A DNA stretch of 64,000 nt from Anisus vortex (Eukaryota > Mollusca > Gastropoda > Planorbidae), in assembly GCA_949126835.1 (NCBI GenBank), contig OX421497.1:21907409-21971408 (forward strand), in the 5' to 3' direction. The notes under the pieces are model-generated. The model was not told the origin of the DNA and did not search any database. It worked only from the letters and a program-made list of their open reading frames with translations. Below, one piece after another: positions 58,701 through 64,000 of the stretch (the first letter of the stretch is position 1; each line of letters begins with the position of its first letter). The translations under genes and the position numbers were made by a program.

Positions 58701-59684
58701 AGAAACAAAAGTGACGGAGGGAGAAAGAAACAAAAGTGACGGAGGGAGAAAGAAACAAAAGTGACGGAGGGAGAAAGAAACAAAAGTGACGGAGGGAGAA
58801 AGAAACAAAGAGAGAAAGTCAGGGGAGAAAGAAAAAAGAGAGAGAGTGACGGAGGGAGAAAGAAACAAAAGTGACGGAGGGAGAAAGAAACAAAAGTGAC
58901 GGAGGGAGAAAGAAACAAAAGTGACGGAGGGAGAAAGAAACAAAGAGAGAAAGTCAGGGGAGAAAGAAAAAAGAGAGAGAGTGACGGAGGGAGAAAGAAA
59001 CAAAAGTGACGGAGGGAGAAAGAAACAAAGAGAGAAAGTCAGGGGAGAAAGAAAAAAGAGAGAGAGTGACGGAGGGAGAAAGAAACAAAAGTGACGGAGG
59101 GAGAAAGCAACAAAAGTGACGGAGGGAGAAAGAAACAAAAGTGACGGAGGGAAAAAGAAACAAAAGTGACGGAGGGAGAAAGAAACAAAAGTGACGGAGG
59201 GAGAAAGAAACAAAGAGAGAAAGTCAGGGGAGAAAGAAAAAAGAGAGAGAGTGACGGAGGGAGAAAGAAACAAAAGTGACGGAGGGAGAAAGAAACAAAG
59301 AGAGAAAGTCAGGGGAGAAAGAAAAAAGAGAGAGAGTGACGGAGGGAGAAAGAAACAAAAGTGACGGAGGGAGAAAGAAACAAAAGTGACTGAGGGAGAA
59401 AGAAACAAAAGTGACGGAGGGAGAAAGAAACAAAAGTGACGGAGGGAGAAAGAAACAAAAGTGACGGAGGGAGAAAGAAACAAAGAGAGAAAGTCAGGGG
59501 AGAAAGAAAAAAGAGAGAGAGTGACGGAGGGGGAAAGAAACAAAAGTGACGGAGGGAGAAAGAAACAAAAGTGACGGAGGGAGAAAGAAACAAAAGTGAC
59601 GGAGGGAGAAAGAAACAAAGAGAGAAAGTCAGGGGAGAAAGAAAAAAGAGAGAGAGTGACGGAAGGAGAAAGAAACAAAAGAGA

Positions 59685-60385
59685 GAAAGTCGGGGAGAAA
59701 GAAACAAAAGTGACGGAGGGAGAAAGAAACAAAAGTGACGGAGGGAGAAAGAAACAAAGAGAGAAAGTTAGGGAGAAAGAAACAAAAGTGACGGAGGGAG
59801 AAAGAAACAAAAGTGACGACGGAAAAGGAAACAAAAGTGACGGAGGGAGAAAGAAACAAAGAGAGAAAGTCGGGGAGAAAGAAACAGAAGTGACGGAGGG
59901 AGAAAGAAACAAAAGTGACGGAGGGAGAAAGAAACAAAGAGAGAAAGTCGGGGAGAAAGAAAAAAGAGAGAGAGAGTGACGGAGGGAGAAAGAAACAAAG
60001 AGAGAAAGTCGGGGAGAAAGAAACAGAAGTGACGGAGGGAGAAAGAAACAAAAGTGACGGAGGGAGAAAGAAACAAAAGTGACGGAGGGAGAAAGAAACA
60101 AAGAGAGAAAGTCGGGGAAAAAGAAACAGAAGTGACGGAGGGAGAAAGAAACAAAAGTGACGGAGGGAGAAAGAAACAAAGAGAGAAAGTCGGGGAGAAA
60201 GAAAAAAGAGAGAGAGAGAGTGACGGAGGGAGAAAGAAACAAAGAGAGAAAGTCGGGGAGAAAGAAACAGAAGTGACGGAGGGAGAAAGAAACAAAAGTG
60301 ACGGAGGGAGAAAGAAACAAAGAGAGAAAGTCGGGGAGAAAGAAACAAAAGTGACGGAGGGAGAAAGAAACAAAAGTGACGGAGG
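59685..60385. repeat. Variant satellite domain with shortened linker
   Basis: Here the 60-bp block is replaced mostly by a shorter form with gagagaaagtcggggagaaa joined directly to gaaac(a/g)aaagtgacgg. Seven or more such units alternate with 25-bp blocks. Two units retain the AG-run but are extended (agagagagagagtgacgg). One unit at 59815 reads gtgacgacggaaaaggaaac. Confidence 0.85.
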
Positions 60386-63300
60386 GAGAAAGAAACAAAG
60401 AGAGAAAGTCAGGGGAGAAAGAAAAAAGAGAGTGAGAGTGACGGAGGGAGAAAGAAACAAAAGTGACGGAGGAAGAAAGAAACAAAAATGACGGAGGGAG
60501 AAAGAAACAAAGAGAGAAAGTCAGGGGAGAAAGAAAAAAGAGAGAGAGAGTGACGGAGGGAGAAAGAATAAAAAGTGACGGAGGGAGAAAGAAACAAAGA
60601 GAGAAAGTCAGGGGAGAAAGAAAAAAGAGAGAGAGTGACGGAGGGAGAAAGAAACAAAAGTGACGGAGGGAGCAAGAAACAAAAGTGACGGAGGGAGAAA
60701 GAAACAAAGAGAGAAAGTCAGGGGAGAAAGAAAAAAGAGAGAGAGTGACGGAGGGAGAAAGAAACAAAAGTGACGGAGGGAGAAAGAAACAAAAGTGACG
60801 GAGGGAGAAAGAAACAAAAGTGACGGAGGGAGAAAGAAACAAAGAGAGAAAGTCAGGGGAGAAAGAAAAAAGAGAGAGAGTGACGGAGGGAGAAAGAAAC
60901 AAAAGTGACGGAGGGAGAAAGAAACAAAGAGAGAAAGTCAGGGGAGAAAGAAAAAAGAGAGAGAGTGACGGAGGGAGAAAGAAACAAAAGTGACGGAGGG
61001 AGAAAGAAACAAAAGTGACGGAGGGAGAAAGAAACAAAAGTGACGGAGGGAGAAAGAAACAAAGAGAGAAAGTCAGGGGAGAAAGAAAAAAGAGAGAGAG
61101 TGACGGAGGGAGAAAGAAACAAAAGTGACGGAAGGAGAAAGAAACAAAAGTGACGGAGGGAGAAAGAAACAAAGAGAGAAAGTCAGGGGAGAAAGAAAAA
61201 AGAGAGAGAGTGACGGAGGGAGAAAGAAACAAAAGTGACGGAGGGAGAAAGAAACAAAAGTGACGGAGGGAGAAAGAAACAAAGAGAGAAAGTCTGGGGA
61301 GAAAGAAAAAAGAGAGAGAGTGACGGAGGGAGAAAGAAACAAAAGTGACGGAGGGAGAAAGAAACAAACGTGACGGAGGGAGAAAGAAACAAAAGTGACG
61401 GAGGGAGAAAGAAAAAAAGAGAGAAAGTCAGGGGAGAAAGAAAAAAGAGAGAGAGTGACGGAGGGAGAAAGAAACAAAAGTGACGGAGGGAGAAAGAAAC
61501 AAAGAGAAAAAGTCAGGGGAGAAAGAAAAAAGAGAGAGAGTGACGGAGGGAGAAAGAAACAAAAGTGACGGAGGGAGAAAGAAACAAAAGTAACGGAGGG
61601 AGAAAGAAACAAAAGTGACGGAGGGAGAAAGAAACAAAAGTGACGGAGGGAGAAAGAAACAAAAGTGACGAAGGGAGAAAGAAACAAAAGTGACGGAGGG
61701 AGAAAGAAACAAAAGTGACGGAGGGAGAAAGAAACAAAAGTAACGGAGGGAGAAAGAAACAAAGAGAGAAAGTCAGGGGAGAAAGAAAAAAGAGAGAGAG
61801 TGACGGAGGAAGAAGAAAACAAAAGTGACGGAGGGAGAAAGAAACAAAGTGAGAAAGTCAGGGGAGAAAGAAAAAAGAGAGAGAGTGACGGAGGGAGAAA
61901 GAAACAAAAGTGACGGAGGGAGAAAGAAAAAAAAGTTACGGAGGGAGAAAGAAACAAAGAGAGAAAGTCAGGGGAGAAAGAAAAAAGAGAGAGAGTGACG
62001 GAGGGAGAAAGAAACAAAAGTGACGGAGGGAGAAAGAAACTAAAGTGACGGAGGGAGAAAGAAACAAAAGTGACGGAGGGAGAAAGAAACAAAGAGAGAA
62101 AGTCAGGGGAGAAAGAAAAAAGAGAGAGAGTGACGGAGGGAGAAAGAAACAAAAGTGACGGAGGGAGAAAGAAACAAAGAGAGAAAGTCAGGGGAGAAAG
62201 AAAAAAGAGAGAGAGTGACGGAGGGAGAAAGAAACAAAAGTGACGGAGGGAGAAAGAAACAAAAGTGACGGAGGGAGAAAGAAACAAAAGTGACGGAGGG
62301 AGAAAGAAACAAAAGTGACGGAGGGAGAAAGAAACAAAAGTGACGGAGGGAGAAAGAAACAAAAGTGACGGAGGGAGAAAGAAACAAAGAGAGAAAGTCA
62401 GGGGAGAAAGAAAAAAGAGAGAGAGTGACGGAGGAAGAAAGAAACAAAAGTGACGGAGGGAGAAAGAAACAAAGAGAGAAAGTCAGGGGAGAAAGAAAAA
62501 AGAGAGAGAGTGACGGAGGGAGAAAGAAACAAAAGTGACGGAGGGAGAAAGAAAAAAAAGTTACGGAGGGAGAAAGAAACAAAGAGAGAAAGTCAGGGGA
62601 GAAAGAAAAAAGAGAGAGAGAGTGACGGAGGGAGAAAGAAACAAAAGTGACGGAGGGAGAAAGAAACAAAAGTGACGGAGGGAGAAAGAAACAAAAGTGA
62701 CGGAGGGAGAAAGAAACAAAGAGAGAAAGTCAGGGGAGAAAGAAAAAAGAGAGAGAGTGACGGAGGGAGAAAGAAACAAAAGTGACGGAGGGAGAAAGAA
62801 ACAAAGAGAGAAAGTCAGGGGAGAAAGAAAAAAGAGAGAGAGTGACGGAGGGAGAAAGAAACAAAAGTGACGGAGGGAGAAAGAAACAAAAGTGACGGAG
62901 GGAGAAAGAAACAAAGAGAGAAAGTCTGGGGAGAAAGAAAAAAGAGAGAGAGTGACGGAGGAAGAAAGAAACAAAAGTGATGGAGGGAGAAAGAAACAAA
63001 CGTGACGGAGGGAGAAAGAAACAAAAGTGACGGAGGGAGAAAGAAACAAAGAGAGAAAGTCAGGGGAGAAAGAAAAAAGAGAGAGAGTGACGGAGGGAGA
63101 AAGAAACAAAAGTGACGGAGGGAGAAAGAAACAAAAGTGACGGAGGGAGAAAGAAACAAAAGTGACGGAGGGAGAAAGAAACAAAGAGAGAAAGTCAGGG
63201 GAGAAAGAAAAAAGAGAGAGAGTGACGGAGGAAGAAGAAAACAAAAGTGACGGAGGGAGAAAGAAACAAAGTGAGAAAGTCAGGGGAGAAAGAAAAAAGA

Positions 63301-64000
63301 GAGAGAGTGACGGAGGGAGAAAGAAACAAAAGTGACGGAGGGAGAAAGAAAAAAAAGTTACGGAGGGAGAAAGAAACAAAGAGAGAAAGTCAGGGGAGAA
63401 AGAAAAAAGAGAGAGAGTGACGGAGGGAGAAAGAAACAAAAGTGACGGAGGGAGAAAGAAACAAAAGTGACGGAGGGAGAAAGAAACAAAAGTGACGGAG
63501 GGAGAAAGAAACAAAGAGAGAAAGTCAGGGGAGAAAGAAAAAAGAGAGAGAGTGACGGAGGGAGAAAGAAACAAAAGTGACGGAGGGAGAAAGAAACAAA
63601 GAGAGAAAGTCAGGGGAGAAAGAAAAAAGAGAGAGAGTGACGGAGGGAGAAAGAAACAAAAGTGACGGAGGGAGAAAGAAACAAAAGTGACGGAGGGAGA
63701 AAGAAACAAAAGTGACGGAGGGAGAAAGAAACAAAAGTGACGGAGGGAGAAAGAAACAAAAGTGACGGAGGGAGAAAGAAACAAAAGTGACGGAGGGAGA
63801 AAGAAACAAAGAGAGAAAGTCAGGGGAGAAAGAAAAAAGAGAGAGAGTGACGGAGGAAGAAAGAAACAAAAGTGACGGAGGGAGAAAGAAACAAAGAGAG
63901 AAAGTCAGGGGAGAAAGAAAAAAGAGAGAGAGTGACGGAGGGAGAAAGAAACAAAAGTGACGGAGGGAGAAAGAAAAAAAAGTTACGGAGGGAGAAAGAA

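Larger units (their letters stand above)
49620..64000. repeat. Purine-rich satellite of 25-bp and 60-bp units, at least 14.3 kb
   Basis: Two building blocks alternate. The 25-bp block is gtgacggagggagaaa followed by gaaacaaaa. The 60-bp block starts the same way, then runs gagagaaagtcaggggag, aaagaaaaaagagagaga. They occur mostly as one 60-bp block after one to nine 25-bp blocks. The plus strand is about 80% purine or more. The array runs off the right edge. Rare variants (gtaacgg, gttacgg, gagcaagaa, gtctgggg, gaagaagaaaac, aaacgtgacgg) recur at fixed offsets, revealing kilobase-scale copies. The pyrimidine-rich strand has few possible stop codons, so long open frames (up to 1130 codons) appear on the minus strand. 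They are not genes. Confidence 0.97.

Noticed and set aside
49620..64000. Open frames of up to 1130 codons on the minus strand, rich in FLSPSVTFVSF words
   Set aside because: They follow the 25/60-bp satellite in every frame. The pyrimidine-rich strand has few possible stop codons, and no domain, splice signal or start context exists.

Overview
The window looks like invertebrate nuclear DNA, most probably from a mollusc and perhaps a gastropod. The evidence is intron-split genes, an AT-rich and heavily repetitive background, decayed hAT, non-LTR and SINE copies, and a very common TAGGCCTA-type word. The species assignment is inference.

The only gene I can reconstruct is on the minus strand. 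It is a Golgi beta-1,4-galactosyltransferase-family enzyme (GT7), read as five coding exons at 19014-18693, 5580-5348, 4901-4714, 3575-3453 and 1196-1092. All four splice phases match. A 5' UTR segment extends to 19144, any earlier UTR exon was not found, and the last exon lies beyond the left edge. The cysteines, the DVD motif, the GWGGEDDD motif and the metal-binding His are all present. The residue that sets donor sugar is Ile rather than Tyr, which points to GalNAc transfer.

The most unusual feature is how this gene sits among minisatellites. The 5' splice sites of exons 1, 3 and 5 each run directly into a tandem array. At exons 3 and 5 the repeat unit is itself a copy of the exon end plus its GT donor. 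Exon 3 is therefore followed by about 25 further donor-like sites at 33-bp (11-codon) spacing, and exon 5 by five more at 45-bp spacing. A 23-bp array in intron 4 also carries a GGTGAGC donor-like word in most units.

Layout: 1-19.1 kb is the transferase gene, with a 13.1-kb first intron full of hAT-like pieces and small arrays. 19.7-21.1 kb is a 27-bp array of about 50 copies. 21.3-34.2 kb is AT-rich DNA with MITEs, SINEs, a tRNA-Asp-like relic and a hAT transposase relic split by another hAT element with an 8-bp target duplication. 35.0-37.5 kb holds 37-, 35- and 69-bp arrays. 38.0-39.8 kb is an internally deleted hAT element carrying a nested MITE. 41.2-48.7 kb contains LINE and SINE relics, including an RTE-like LINE inserted into an RNase H-bearing LINE. 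From about 49.6 kb to the right edge (at least 14.3 kb) is a purine-rich satellite of 25-bp and 60-bp units with kilobase-scale internal duplications. The long open frames inside the arrays are by-products of the repeats and are not annotated as genes.
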